NCBI RefSeq assembly: GCF_000355695.1
Contig: NC_020891.1
Location: forward strand, 868,001-932,000
Direction: 5' to 3'
DNA from: Clavibacter nebraskensis NCPPB 2581
GTDB taxonomy: Bacteria; Actinomycetota; Actinomycetes; Actinomycetales; Microbacteriaceae
DNA: 64,000 nucleotides
Shown here: in pieces, positions 1-9,314 of the stretch
Layout: every line of letters starts with the position of its first letter
Numbering within the stretch: position 1 is the stretch's first letter
Made by a program: the position numbers and the translations under genes
The notes under the pieces: model-generated
What the model saw: only the letters and a program-made list of their open reading frames with translations
What the model was told of the DNA's origin: nothing
The model's database searches: none

Positions 1-28
1 GGCCCGTGATCCGATCGCATCGCGGGCC
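1..28 (+). terminator. Possible terminator of an upstream gene
   Basis: Inverted arms GGCCCG (1-6) and CGGGCC (23-28) enclose a 16-base loop. It probably ends a gene that lies before the window. There is no clear T-run, so this is a weak call. Confidence 0.35.
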
Positions 29-246
29 TCGTCTCGTGCTGCCGGCCGCGCGGATCAGTAGCGCCACTGGGACGCCTACTGAACCGACTGCGTGCCCGCG
101 AGCGTGCACACCAGTGCCCTGCAGTGTTGTCGGCCCCGCGAGCGGATGCGAGCCTTCGATGACCGTGGGTGTGGTGGGGGCCGCCCCGCGGGATGCACGG
201 CTGCGCCCCACGAGCGTGGCCGGCCACGCAATCGAGGGGAACGCAG

Positions 247-3200
247 ATGGCACTACACATGCCCAGCCGCAGAAGCAGGCTGGCGACCGCGACGGCCTTC
301 GGGCTCGCCGCGGCGATCGTCGCGTTCGGGGGCACCGCGCCCGCGAACGCCGCACCGGGGGACACGGCGGAGGCCGAGGGACGCTTCCTGACCCTGACGA
401 ACGTCCCGCAGGTGATCGCCCTCGACGGCGCATACGCCTCGTACGGCCCGGGTGACACCGCCGCGCAGGTGGAGGACGCGCCGCTGGACGCGACCGTCCT
501 CGGGGGGCTCGCGAACGCGCAGCTCGCCGCCGGTGTCACGCTCGGCTCGCTCCTCGACCTGGACCAGGCGGCAGCGGCCGGCGTGCTGCAGCAGTACGCG
601 GCCGCGGGACCGGCCGGCGCCACGGGCGCGGCGGGAGCCGTGTCGGACAGCGGCGCCATCACGGTCGGCCAGGGCGGCGGGCAGCAGACGGTCATCGGCC
701 TCGGCTCGACCATCGCCTCGATCGGCGCGGACGACGCCCTCTCCGACCTCTCGCTGCGCTTCGGCGCGATCTCCTCCACCGTCACGTCGACGGGCACGGG
801 GACGCCGACCTCGGACTACGACATCGCCTCGGCCGAGGCCGTGCTCACGAGCCCGCTGGTCGCCCAGATCAGCTCGCGGCTCACGACGGCCGTCGACGGC
901 ATCGCCCCCGGCATCGCCGCTGACATCGACGTCTCGGCCGCCACGGGCCCGCTCCTCGAGGAGATCCTCGGGGAGAACGTGCTGACCTCGGCCCTCCGGG
1001 TCGGGACCCCGACCGTCACGACCACGGCGAACGTGGACACGGCCGCCGTCGTGCAGGCCGCGCTCGCCGAGCCCCTCACGAACGAGGACGGCACGGTCTC
1101 GATCGACGTGTCCGCCGGCACCATCACGGTGGACCTCGACCGGATCCAGGCGCTGAACGACCGCGCCGCCGGCACCTCGGTCCTGACCTCGGCGCTCCTC
1201 TCGAGCGTCGTCGACTCGGCGATCACGGACGTCTTCACGGACGTGCTGCCGAACCGCCTCGTGGACGCGCTCCGCGCCTCCACCACGGTGAACGTCGCGG
1301 TCACCGCGCCGCTCACGACGGGCCTGCTCAACGCGAACGCCGGCCCGCTCGGCGTGGACGTCAACCTGTCGCTCGACCGCCTGCTCGGCGGCACGACCGG
1401 CACGGCGCCCACTGTCAGCCTCACCCGCACCGCGCTGCTGCCGCCGCTGAACGCGACGGTGGACCTCGCGCTGCTCACGCCGCTGTTCGACGACCTCGTC
1501 ACCGCGTTGATCGGCGCGAACGCGGACACCAACCTGCTGCCGGCCGTCGGCACCGCCCTCACCGGCGTCAGCACGGGCGTGATCACCGCCCTCGCCCCGG
1601 CCTTCCCGGTCGTCGACCGGGTGGTGCGCCTCACGGTCAACGAGCAGACGCCGGACGCGTTCGTCGACGGGGACGGCGTCGACGCCGGTTCCTCCTCGGT
1701 GACCGCCCTCCGCGTGCGGCTGCTCGGGAACGGCGGGCCGACCATCGACCTGGCCCGCTCGACCGTCCGCGCCGTCCCGGCCCCCGCGGCCGACGACGTG
1801 ACCATCGCGTCGCCGACGCCCGCCCAGGTGATCGAGCTGCCGGCCGGGGAGACGACCGTCGTCGTGCCCGTCACCGGCACCGCCGACCCCGACGCCGAGG
1901 TCACGCTGACCGTCGGCGGCCAGACGGTCGGACCGCAGCCGGTCGGACCCGGGAACGCCTACACGCTCACCCCTCCCGCCCTCCCGGCGGGCACCTACAC
2001 CGCGACCGTCACCCAGACGATCGACGGGCAGGCCGCGGGCTCCGAGACGGTGACCTTCACCATCGCCGCGGCCGCCGCGGACATCACGATCACGACGCCC
2101 ACCGCGGACCAGGTCTTCCTGACCACCGCGGCGGACCCGACGGTCGACGTGCCCGTGGAGGGCGCGGCGGACGCGCGCGCCTCCGTCACCGTGACGATCC
2201 CCGGCCAGACCGCGCAGACCGAGCTGGTCGGCGCGGACGGCGTCTACGACGTGACGTTCGCCGACCTGCCGGTCGGCACCTACACGGCGACCGCCACCCA
2301 GTCGATCGACGGCGTGGTCCGCGGGACGGAGACGGTGACCTTCACGGTCGGCGCCCCCGCCGCCGGGGTCACCATCACCGCGCCGGAGAACGGCGACCTG
2401 ATCCTCAGCGCCGGCGCCGTGCCGACGGCCGACGTCCCCGTGACCGGCGCCGCCGACCCGCGCGCCAGCGTCACGGTGACGATCCCGGGCCAGGACCCGC
2501 AGACCGAGCACGTCGGTGACGACGGGATCTACGACGTGCTGTTCGCCGACCTCCCGGTCGGCGACTACACGGCGACCGCGACCCAGTCCATCGGCGGCGT
2601 CGCCTCCGGGACGGCGACCGTGACCTTCTCGGTCGTCGCACCCGCCGTCGCCGTGGTCATCGACACCCCGACCGACGGGCAGGACATCACGGTCCCGGCC
2701 GGCGGCACCGCGGTGGACGTGACCGTCACCGGCAGCGCGGACCCGCGCGGCTCCGTGCTCATCGCGGTGACGGGCCAGACCCCCGTCACGCAGGTGGTCG
2801 GGGACGACGGCCGCTTCGAGGCGACGTTCCCGGGCCTCACGGCCGCCGGGTACACCGTCACGGTGACGCAGACCGTCTTCGACGCCCCCGCGGGCTCGGA
2901 CACGGCCGACTTCACCGTCTCCATCGCCGGCGTCGACCAGGTCGTCATCGAGACCCCCGGTGACGGCGACTTCCTCCCGCTGCCGGACGGGGACACCACC
3001 GTCTCCGTCCCGGTGACGGGCACGGCCGACCCGGACGCCGCCGTGACCCTCACGGTCGGCGGCACGACGACGGCTCCCGTCGACGTGGACGACGATGGCG
3101 ACTTCACGTTGGCGACGCCCGCCCTGCCCGCGGGCACCTACACGGGCACCGTCACCCAGACGATCGGCGGCGTCGCCGTCGGCACCGACACCGTGACCTT

Positions 3201-4560
3201 CACGGTCGGCGTGCCGGTGGACATCGGCTCGCCGTTCGACTTCCAGGTCTTCCCGCTCGACGGCGGGGCGACGACCCGGGACGTGCCCATCTCCGGCACG
3301 GCCGACCCGCTGGGGACGGTGACGGTCTCGATCCTCGGGCTCGACCCGATCACCACGGAGGTCGACGCAGAGGGCAACTACTCGGTGACGTTCTTCGGCC
3401 TGGAGCGCGGATCCTACGAGGCGATCGCGACGCAGACCATCGGCGGCGCTCCCGCCGGTGACGCGACGGTCGAGTTCGACGTCGGCGTGACCGGCGAGGA
3501 GGGCATCGACTCCGACGCCGTGGCCGCGGTGGACGTGGACGGCGACGGCACGGACGTCACCGACGGCGGCGTGGACGCGGACGCGGTCGACGCCGACGGC
3601 GCCGCGGATGCCGCTGGTGCGGACGCGTCCGACGCCGCTGGCGCAGACGCGACCGACGCCGCTGGTGCGGATGCGACGGACGCGACCGATGCTGCTGGCG
3701 CTGACGCGACGGATGCTGCTGGTACGGACGCGACGGATGCTGCCGGTACGGACGCGACGGATGCTGCCGGTACGGACGCGACGGACGCTGCTGGCACGGA
3801 CGCGACCGACGCTGCTGGCACGGACGCGACGGACGCTGCTGGCGCCGATGCGACGGATGCTGCTGGCACGGATGCGACGGATGCCGCTGGCGCTGACGCG
3901 ACGGACCCTGCTGGTACGGACGCGACGGATGCTGCTGGCACCGACGTGACGGATGCCGCTGGCACTGACGCGACGGACGCCGCCGGTACCGACGCGGCTG
4001 ACGCGACGGACGCCGCCGGCACGGACGCGGCCGACGCCACGGACGCCGCCGACGCGACCGACGGATCCACCGACGGGGGCGACGCCCCCACCCGGGCCGT
4101 CGTCCGCTTCACGGAGCTCGTCCGCGGGAGCGGGTCGGTGCAGGTGGTCGACGCCTTCGGGTTCATCCCCGGTGAGACGCTCAACGCGACGGTGTTCTCC
4201 ACGCCGAGGCCGCTGACGCCGATGGTCGCGGATGCCGATGGACGCGCGACCTTCATGTTCGAGATCGGCCCGGACTTCGAGCTCGGGGACCACCGGGTCG
4301 AGGTGGTCGGTGTCGACTCGGGCATGGCCGACGAGATGATCACGCGGTTCCGGGTCGTCGGATCCACCGTCCCGGCTGGCCAGCCCGGCACGCCGATCAG
4401 CGGCGGCTACGGCGGCGGGATCCTCCCGGTCACAGGCGGCGACGGCGACGGGATGCTGCTGCTCGGCGGCATCGCGCTCCTGATGATGCTGACCGGTGCC
4501 GGTGCCGGTGCCGGTGCCGGTGCCGGTGCCCTGCACCGCGGCCGCAGCCGACGGGCGTGA
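247..4560 (+). CDS. Giant LPXTG-anchored repeat surface protein (choice-of-anchor G-like)
   Basis: Predicted wall-anchored surface protein of 1437 aa. The ATG at 247 is chosen because GAGGGGAA lies just upstream and a signal peptide follows at once (basic residues 4-11, hydrophobic core, cleavage near ANA at 33-35). Residues about 40-510 form an Ala/Thr/Val/Asp-rich head resembling the choice-of-anchor G family. Six tandem Ig/Big-like repeats of about 95 aa follow (517-1080), then a low-complexity Asp-Ala-Thr stretch (about 1118-1273), another beta-rich domain, and a C-terminal sorting signal: LPVTG at 1393-1397, a hydrophobic span that runs into Gly-Ala repeats, and a basic tail. Sortase anchoring is known for such signals; no sortase gene is in the window. 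Adhesion is inferred. An in-frame upstream GTG at 169 would add 26 residues and is less likely. Confidence 0.85.
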   Translation: MALHMPSRRSRLATATAFGLAAAIVAFGGTAPANAAPGDTAEAEGRFLTLTNVPQVIALDGAYASYGPGDTAAQVEDAPLDATVLGGLANAQLAAGVTLGSLLDLDQAAAAGVLQQYAAAGPAGATGAAGAVSDSGAITVGQGGGQQTVIGLGSTIASIGADDALSDLSLRFGAISSTVTSTGTGTPTSDYDIASAEAVLTSPLVAQISSRLTTAVDGIAPGIAADIDVSAATGPLLEEILGENVLTSALRVGTPTVTTTANVDTAAVVQAALAEPLTNEDGTVSIDVSAGTITVDLDRIQALNDRAAGTSVLTSALLSSVVDSAITDVFTDVLPNRLVDALRASTTVNVAVTAPLTTGLLNANAGPLGVDVNLSLDRLLGGTTGTAPTVSLTRTALLPPLNATVDLALLTPLFDDLVTALIGANADTNLLPAVGTALTGVSTGVITALAPAFPVVDRVVRLTVNEQTPDAFVDGDGVDAGSSSVTALRVRLLGNGGPTIDLARSTVRAVPAPAADDVTIASPTPAQVIELPAGETTVVVPVTGTADPDAEVTLTVGGQTVGPQPVGPGNAYTLTPPALPAGTYTATVTQTIDGQAAGSETVTFTIAAAAADITITTPTADQVFLTTAADPTVDVPVEGAADARASVTVTIPGQTAQTELVGADGVYDVTFADLPVGTYTATATQSIDGVVRGTETVTFTVGAPAAGVTITAPENGDLILSAGAVPTADVPVTGAADPRASVTVTIPGQDPQTEHVGDDGIYDVLFADLPVGDYTATATQSIGGVASGTATVTFSVVAPAVAVVIDTPTDGQDITVPAGGTAVDVTVTGSADPRGSVLIAVTGQTPVTQVVGDDGRFEATFPGLTAAGYTVTVTQTVFDAPAGSDTADFTVSIAGVDQVVIETPGDGDFLPLPDGDTTVSVPVTGTADPDAAVTLTVGGTTTAPVDVDDDGDFTLATPALPAGTYTGTVTQTIGGVAVGTDTVTFTVGVPVDIGSPFDFQVFPLDGGATTRDVPISGTADPLGTVTVSILGLDPITTEVDAEGNYSVTFFGLERGSYEAIATQTIGGAPAGDATVEFDVGVTGEEGIDSDAVAAVDVDGDGTDVTDGGVDADAVDADGAADAAGADASDAAGADATDAAGADATDATDAAGADATDAAGTDATDAAGTDATDAAGTDATDAAGTDATDAAGTDATDAAGADATDAAGTDATDAAGADATDPAGTDATDAAGTDVTDAAGTDATDAAGTDAADATDAAGTDAADATDAADATDGSTDGGDAPTRAVVRFTELVRGSGSVQVVDAFGFIPGETLNATVFSTPRPLTPMVADADGRATFMFEIGPDFELGDHRVEVVGVDSGMADEMITRFRVVGSTVPAGQPGTPISGGYGGGILPVTGGDGDGMLLLGGIALLMMLTGAGAGAGAGAGALHRGRSRRA
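1795..3490 (+). repeat. Six tandem Ig-like domain repeats (about 285 bp each)
   Basis: Units begin near 1798, 2086, 2368, 2653, 2941 and 3217. Each opens with an I/V-x-I-x-x-P strand, has a V-P-V-x-G-x-A-D-P core and ends with a G-x-Y-x-x-x-x-T-Q-(S/T)-I strand followed by T-V-T-F. They form the stalk of the surface protein. Confidence 0.85.
3610..4056 (+). repeat. 24-bp coding tandem repeat (Asp-Ala-Thr-Asp-Ala-Ala-Gly-Thr/Ala)
   Basis: About 17 imperfect copies of an 8-codon unit. The unit uses GCT, GGT and GAT codons often, unlike the GCC/GCG, GGC and GAC preference in the rest of the gene, which fits recent expansion from one founder unit. All copies keep frame. It probably forms an extended acidic linker. 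Confidence 0.9.
4495..4530 (+). repeat. Hexanucleotide GGTGCC x6 inside the sorting-signal membrane span
   Basis: Six exact GGTGCC copies encode alternating Gly-Ala just before the basic tail of the surface protein. A copy gain or loss changes the anchor by two residues without a frameshift. Confidence 0.9.
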
Positions 4561-4584
4561 TCCGCTCGAGCTGAGCACGAAGAC

Positions 4585-4618
4585 GGCGGGCGGTCCGGCG
4601 AGAGTCGGGCCGCCCGCC
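4585..4618 (+). terminator. Terminator after the surface protein gene
   Basis: Perfect 9-bp arms GGCGGGCGG (4585-4593) and CCGCCCGCC (4610-4618), with extra pairing inside. It lies 25 bases after the surface protein stop, so it separates that gene from the DUF5819 gene. Confidence 0.6.
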
Positions 4619-4685
4619 GGATCCGCTCCACGGGCACGACCCGCACGACGAAGACCCACCCGACGCACGAGGGGGACGGCGCACG

Positions 4686-5546
4686 ATGACCGACACGACC
4701 CACGACCACGACGTCGACCACCAGGTCGACGACGCCACGTCGTCGTCGACCCCACCGCCCACCGAACCCGCATCACCCGCGGACCCCGCGACGCCGCGCC
4801 TCACGCTCGGCGCCCGCATCGGCACCGCCCTCGCGGCCGTCGTCGTCGCGATCTACGTGGCCACCTCGATCCTCACGGTCGTCCCGCAGGGCGACGCCAC
4901 CCGCGCCCTCACCGCCGCCGCGCGCCCGTACTTCAGCCAGCAGTGGAACGTGTTCGCCCCGTCGATCCAGAAGACGAACCGCCACCTCCAGATGCAGGCC
5001 CAGTGGCGCGACGACTCGGGTGCCCTCGTCAAGAGCGAGTGGCTGGACATCACCCGCGCCGAGTACGCGGCGGGGGAGGGCGAGATCCAGCCCGCGCGCA
5101 CCGTGAAGCAGAGCGCGAACCTGCTCAAGACCTACACGGAGCGGTTCCGGGGCCTCACCCCCGAGCAGCAGGCGATCGTGCAGGACACCTTCATCCGCCG
5201 CGCCGATACCGACTCGGGGTTCGCGGCCAAGACCGCCGTCTCCCTCATCGACCAGCTCTCCGCCCTCGACGAGGGCGGCCGCGGCCGCGTGATCACGATG
5301 CTCCGCGCGGACTACGTGCTCAAGGAGTTCACGACCTACTGGGCCACGGCGTGGTTCGGCCGCGACATCGAGCGCGTGCGCTGGCGCGTCGCGACCGAGC
5401 GTCCCAACGACTTCGCCCACCGGTCCGACGACCAGCAGCAGTTCACCCCCTCGACGCGCACCTTCGGGTGGCGCGAGGCGGACGACGTGATCGACCCGCA
5501 GGCGCTCAGCGTCTACCAGGGGATCGTGGAGAGGTACGCCCGATGA
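4686..5546 (+). CDS. DUF5819 family membrane protein
   Basis: 286-aa protein with an acidic, Thr/Pro-rich N-terminus, one membrane span at about residues 42-64 and an extracytoplasmic domain starting with a F-S-Q-Q-W-N-V-F-A-P motif near residue 80. That motif and the partnership with an HTTM gene are typical of the DUF5819 family as I recall it; its function is not known. GAGGGGGA about ten bases upstream supports the ATG. The stop overlaps the start of the HTTM gene by 4 bp, so the two are translationally coupled and likely form one membrane complex. Confidence 0.8.
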   Translation: MTDTTHDHDVDHQVDDATSSSTPPPTEPASPADPATPRLTLGARIGTALAAVVVAIYVATSILTVVPQGDATRALTAAARPYFSQQWNVFAPSIQKTNRHLQMQAQWRDDSGALVKSEWLDITRAEYAAGEGEIQPARTVKQSANLLKTYTERFRGLTPEQQAIVQDTFIRRADTDSGFAAKTAVSLIDQLSALDEGGRGRVITMLRADYVLKEFTTYWATAWFGRDIERVRWRVATERPNDFAHRSDDQQQFTPSTRTFGWREADDVIDPQALSVYQGIVERYAR

Positions 5547-6763
5547 GCGCGAGGACGCACGAGACCGCGTCGACCCCGAAGGCGGTGGCCGCCGGATCGT
5601 GGGCGGGACGCAGCCGGACCGTCCGCGCCGTCCCCTCCGCGCGCGCCGCCCGCGTCCGCCGGCTGCTGCAGGACCGCGAGCTGCTCACGGCGCTCCGCGA
5701 CCCGCGCGGCTGGCCCCGCGGCGTCGCCACCTGGATGACCGAGCGGGAGCACGCCACCTTCAGCTTCGCCGCGCTCCGCATCACCCTCGGCGCCGTGATC
5801 CTCCTGGTGCTGGTCACGTGCTTCGCCGACCGCCACTACCTGTGGGGCGTCGGATCCCGGTTCATCGACCCCGAGGCGACCCGCCGCGGTTGGCTCCCGA
5901 TCTTCACGGGCCTCTTCTCGAAGACCGACGCCACGCTCTTCGACTTGGCGTACCTCGTGCTCGTCGTGCTCGCCGCGCTGTTCACGCTCGGGTGGCGCAC
6001 GCGCATCGTGACCCCGTTCCTCCTCCTCTTCTGGATCGGCCTGTCGACGAACAGCACGCTCCTCACCAACGGCGGCGACACGGTCCTCCGCCTCACCCTC
6101 TTCTTCGTCCTCTTCGCCGACCTGTCCCGGCACCTGTCGCTGGACGCGGTCCGGCGGCGCCGCGAACGCGAGGCGACCGAAGCGGGGACCGTGCGGCGGG
6201 CGCCGGCGCTCCACGTCGAGGCGGCGCGGACGGCGGTCGACCGGATCCCGCGGCTCGTGCGCGTGCTCCTGCACAACACCGCGCTGGTGCTCTGCGCGTA
6301 CCAGATCATGCTCGTGTACGTGAACTCGGCGATCCTCAAGCTGCAGGGGCCGGAGTGGCGCGACGGATCCGCCACCTACTACTCGCTGCTCATCGAGGGG
6401 TACCGGCCGTGGCCGTGGCTGAGCGACCTGGTGGCGCAGGCGAGCGTCGGCGTGGTGCTGGCGAGCTTCGTGGCGGTCGCGTTCCAGGGCCTGTTCCCGC
6501 TGCTCGTCCTGTGGCGGCCGACCCGAGTCGTCGCGCTCGTGGTCATCACGGGCATGCACGTCATGATCGGGATCCTGCTGGGCCTCTGGCCGTTCTCCCT
6601 CGCGATGATCGCGCTCGACTTCCTCTTCATCCGCGACGCGACGTGGCGCGAGGGGCTGGCGCTCGCCCGCCGCGTCCGCGCGGAGGCGCCCGGCCGGATC
6701 CGCGAGCTGCGCGCGCGCCGCTCCTCCCCAGCCGCGCCCGCCGAGGTCCCGGCCGAGACCTGA
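5543..6763 (+). CDS. HTTM domain membrane protein (vitamin K-dependent gamma-carboxylase-like)
   Basis: 406-aa polytopic membrane protein. After a basic N-terminus, several hydrophobic segments run from about residue 72 to 375, including the L-R-I-T-L-G-A start of the HTTM fold and an N-G-G-D-T motif near residue 175. HTTM proteins share the transmembrane fold of vitamin K-dependent gamma-carboxylase, but bacterial members are mostly uncharacterised and enzymatic activity cannot be read from this sequence. The ATG at 5543 overlaps the DUF5819 stop (ATGA). The C-terminal tail is charged and Pro/Ala-rich. Confidence 0.85.
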   Translation: MSARTHETASTPKAVAAGSWAGRSRTVRAVPSARAARVRRLLQDRELLTALRDPRGWPRGVATWMTEREHATFSFAALRITLGAVILLVLVTCFADRHYLWGVGSRFIDPEATRRGWLPIFTGLFSKTDATLFDLAYLVLVVLAALFTLGWRTRIVTPFLLLFWIGLSTNSTLLTNGGDTVLRLTLFFVLFADLSRHLSLDAVRRRREREATEAGTVRRAPALHVEAARTAVDRIPRLVRVLLHNTALVLCAYQIMLVYVNSAILKLQGPEWRDGSATYYSLLIEGYRPWPWLSDLVAQASVGVVLASFVAVAFQGLFPLLVLWRPTRVVALVVITGMHVMIGILLGLWPFSLAMIALDFLFIRDATWREGLALARRVRAEAPGRIRELRARRSSPAAPAEVPAET

Positions 6764-6796
6764 CGCCCCGGCGGCCGGGCGGTCGGGGGTGCCCGG

Positions 6797-6802
6797 TATC
6801 CT
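6797..6802 (+). promoter_or_regulatory. -10 box of dnaX (leaderless)
   Basis: TATCCT ends 7 bases before the GTG at 6810, the spacing expected if transcription begins at the start codon. Confidence 0.6.
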
Positions 6803-6809
6803 GAGGCTC

Positions 6810-9308
6810 GTGGTCACCGCCCTGTATCGCCGTTATCGGCCAGAGAACTTCGCCGAGCTCATCGGCCAGACGCAGGTGACGGATCCGCTGCGCACCGCGC
6901 TCCGCACCAACCGCGTCAACCACGCGTACCTGTTCAGCGGCCCGCGCGGCTGCGGCAAGACCACGTCGGCCCGCATCCTCGCGCGCTGCCTCAACTGCGC
7001 CGAGGGTCCCACCGACACCCCGTGCGGCGTCTGCCCCAGCTGCGTCGAGCTCAGCCGCGACGGCAGCGGATCCCTCGACGTGGTCGAGATCGACGCCGCG
7101 AGCCACAACGGCGTCGACGACGCGCGCGACATCCGCGAGCGCGCGGTCTTCGCGCCGGCGCGCGACCGCTACAAGATCTTCATCCTCGACGAGGCGCACA
7201 TGGTCACGCCGCAGGGCTTTAACGCGCTGCTGAAGATCGTGGAGGAGCCGCCGGAGCACGTGAAGTTCATCTTCGCCACCACGGAGCCCGACAAGGTCAT
7301 CGGCACCATCCGCTCCCGCACGCACCACTACCCGTTCCGCCTCGTGCCGCCCGCGCAGATGCTCGACTACGTGGAGCACCTCGCGCGCGAGGAGAGCGTC
7401 GAGGTGGCGCCCGGCGTCCTGCCGCTCGTCGTGCGCGCCGGCGGGGGATCGGTGCGCGACACCCTCTCCCTGCTCGACCAGCTCATCGCGGGCTCGGAGG
7501 ACGAGAGCGTGGAGTACGAGCGCGCCGTCGCCCTGCTCGGCTACACGCACGCGGCGCTGCTCGACGAGGTCATCGACGCGGTCGCGCGGCACGACGCGGC
7601 CGCCGCGTTCGCGGGGGTCGACCGGGTCATCCAGACCGGCCAGGATCCGCGCCGCTTCGTGGAGGACCTCCTCGAGCGCCTCCGCGACCTCATCATCGTC
7701 GGCGCCACCTCCGCCGAGGGCGCCGCGGCCGTGCTGCGCGGCACCCCGGAGGACGAGCTCGAGCGCATGCGCGCGCAGGCCGTCGCGTTCGGCGCCGTCG
7801 AGCTGTCCCGCGCCGCCGACGTGGTCAACGCCGCCCTCACCGAGATGACCGGCGCCACGTCGCCGCGCCTCCACCTCGAGCTGCTGGTCGCGCGGGTGCT
7901 GGTGCCCGCCAGTGACGACACGCACCGCGGCGCCCTCGCCCGGGTCGAGCGCCTCGAGCGCAGGGTCGGCGTCGCCGACGCGGCGGCGGCTCCGGCGCCC
8001 GCCGCCGTCGCGACGGCTCCGTCGAAGGCTCCGGCCCCCGCGCCCGCGGCGGCTCCCGCTCCCGTCGCACCGCCGGCTCCCGTGGCCGCGCCGGCTCCGG
8101 CCGCGGCTCCCGATCCGGCCCCCGTCGCGACGCCGACGGAGACCGGCTCCGCCGCGTCGCCCGCGGCACCGCCGTCGTCCGCTCCCGTCGAGCCGTCCCC
8201 GGTCGTGTCGTCGTCGGGGCCGAGCGCTCCCACCGAAGAGGCGTCGGCAGCTCCCGCCGCGGCCGCGCCCGTCGGGCCGGTCACGTTCGAGCAGCTCCGC
8301 GACTCCTGGCCGTCGGTCGTCGAGGCGGTCGAGAAGGCCAAGCGCAGCGCCTGGCTCGTCGCCGTCACGGCCACGCCGCGCGCCCTCGCCGACGACGTGC
8401 TCACCCTATCCTTCATCAGCGCGAACGACGCGGAGAGGTTCAAGGAGCGCGGCGCTCCCGGCCAGGGCGTCAGCGACATCCTGCGCACCGCCATCCTCGA
8501 CGTGCTCGGCATCCGCGTGAAGTTCATCGCGCGCGTCGAGCCCCACGGGGGCACCTCCGCTCCCGTGGGCACCGCGGCTCCGAGCGGCGGCGGATCCGGG
8601 TCGCCCGCGCCCGACACCTCCGCCCCGACGACGACCCGCACGGCGACGACCGGCACGCGCCCGGAAGCGGGGAGCCCCACCGCGTCGTTCGTCCCCGCCG
8701 CCCCGTCGGCGTCGGCGGCCCCGTCCGCGAGCCCGACGACCCCGGCGAAGACCACCCCGCCCGCGAAGACGACGCCGGCCGGCGGCGGATGGGCGACGGT
8801 GGCCATCCCCACGTCCGACCCCGGCGCGTCCGAGGCACCCGCCGTCCGGGCACCCGCCTCCCGTCCCGAGCGTTCCGCCCCCGCGGCCCCCGCGGTCCCG
8901 CCGGCTGCACCGACCGCCGCCCCGCGCACCACGGCCTCCGGCTCGCCCGCGCGCGGGTCGTCGGTCGTGCCCGACGCCCACGTCCCCGACTTCGAGGAGC
9001 CGGAGCCCGACGAGTTCGGCCCCGCCGAGCCCGGCTGGGCCACCGGCGGCGCATCGCCGGACGCGGCACCGCCCGTCGCCCGATCCGACCCCGCGCAGCA
9101 GCCGCCGGCCGCCGCCCCCGGATCCGCTCCTCGGCCGGACGCGGCGCCCGCCGACGTGAGGTCCGCGCCCCCCACCGCCCCGGCGTCCGCGGCGCCCCAG
9201 CGCTACGGCGAGTCCGTCGTCCGCGAGATCCTGCAGGCGAGCTTCATCGAGGAGAAGCCCGTCGAGCGCAAGGCCCGCCCCACCATCCACCCCACAGGTC
9301 AGGACTAG
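6810..9308 (+). CDS. dnaX: DNA polymerase III subunit gamma/tau
   Basis: Clamp-loader ATPase subunit of the replicative polymerase. From the GTG at 6810 the 832-aa protein begins directly with the conserved A-L-Y-R-R-Y-R-P motif. Walker A GPRGCGKT is at 44-51, the four-cysteine zinc cluster (C-L-N-C ... C-G-V-C-P-S-C) follows, then the DEAH-type Walker B in I-L-D-E-A-H. The C-terminal half is a long Pro/Ala/Ser-rich linker around one tau-like domain (about 490-580), as in other actinobacterial DnaX. An upstream in-frame GTG at 6789 is less likely because the -10 box sits between the two. recR follows 6 bases later. Confidence 0.95.
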   Translation: MVTALYRRYRPENFAELIGQTQVTDPLRTALRTNRVNHAYLFSGPRGCGKTTSARILARCLNCAEGPTDTPCGVCPSCVELSRDGSGSLDVVEIDAASHNGVDDARDIRERAVFAPARDRYKIFILDEAHMVTPQGFNALLKIVEEPPEHVKFIFATTEPDKVIGTIRSRTHHYPFRLVPPAQMLDYVEHLAREESVEVAPGVLPLVVRAGGGSVRDTLSLLDQLIAGSEDESVEYERAVALLGYTHAALLDEVIDAVARHDAAAAFAGVDRVIQTGQDPRRFVEDLLERLRDLIIVGATSAEGAAAVLRGTPEDELERMRAQAVAFGAVELSRAADVVNAALTEMTGATSPRLHLELLVARVLVPASDDTHRGALARVERLERRVGVADAAAAPAPAAVATAPSKAPAPAPAAAPAPVAPPAPVAAPAPAAAPDPAPVATPTETGSAASPAAPPSSAPVEPSPVVSSSGPSAPTEEASAAPAAAAPVGPVTFEQLRDSWPSVVEAVEKAKRSAWLVAVTATPRALADDVLTLSFISANDAERFKERGAPGQGVSDILRTAILDVLGIRVKFIARVEPHGGTSAPVGTAAPSGGGSGSPAPDTSAPTTTRTATTGTRPEAGSPTASFVPAAPSASAAPSASPTTPAKTTPPAKTTPAGGGWATVAIPTSDPGASEAPAVRAPASRPERSAPAAPAVPPAAPTAAPRTTASGSPARGSSVVPDAHVPDFEEPEPDEFGPAEPGWATGGASPDAAPPVARSDPAQQPPAAAPGSAPRPDAAPADVRSAPPTAPASAAPQRYGESVVREILQASFIEEKPVERKARPTIHPTGQD

Positions 9309-9314
9309 CGCCGC

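Noticed and set aside
1-246. Short plus-strand frames before the surface protein gene
   Set aside because: They are shadows without a ribosome site or recognisable product; only a possible terminator at 1-28 is supported.
3610-4056. Regular repeats that might suggest a CRISPR array
   Set aside because: The units are contiguous with no spacers, a multiple of three in length and in frame within a coding region.
253-4776. Very long open frame on the minus strand opposite the surface protein gene (and similar ones opposite dnaX, topA and others)
   Set aside because: Long antisense frames are expected in DNA with extreme third-position G/C. Their products are Arg/Gly/Val-rich without domains, and the plus-strand genes have clear families.
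6764-6809. SRP (4.5S) RNA gene, often found near dnaX
   Set aside because: The gap is only 46 bases and shows no SRP motif.
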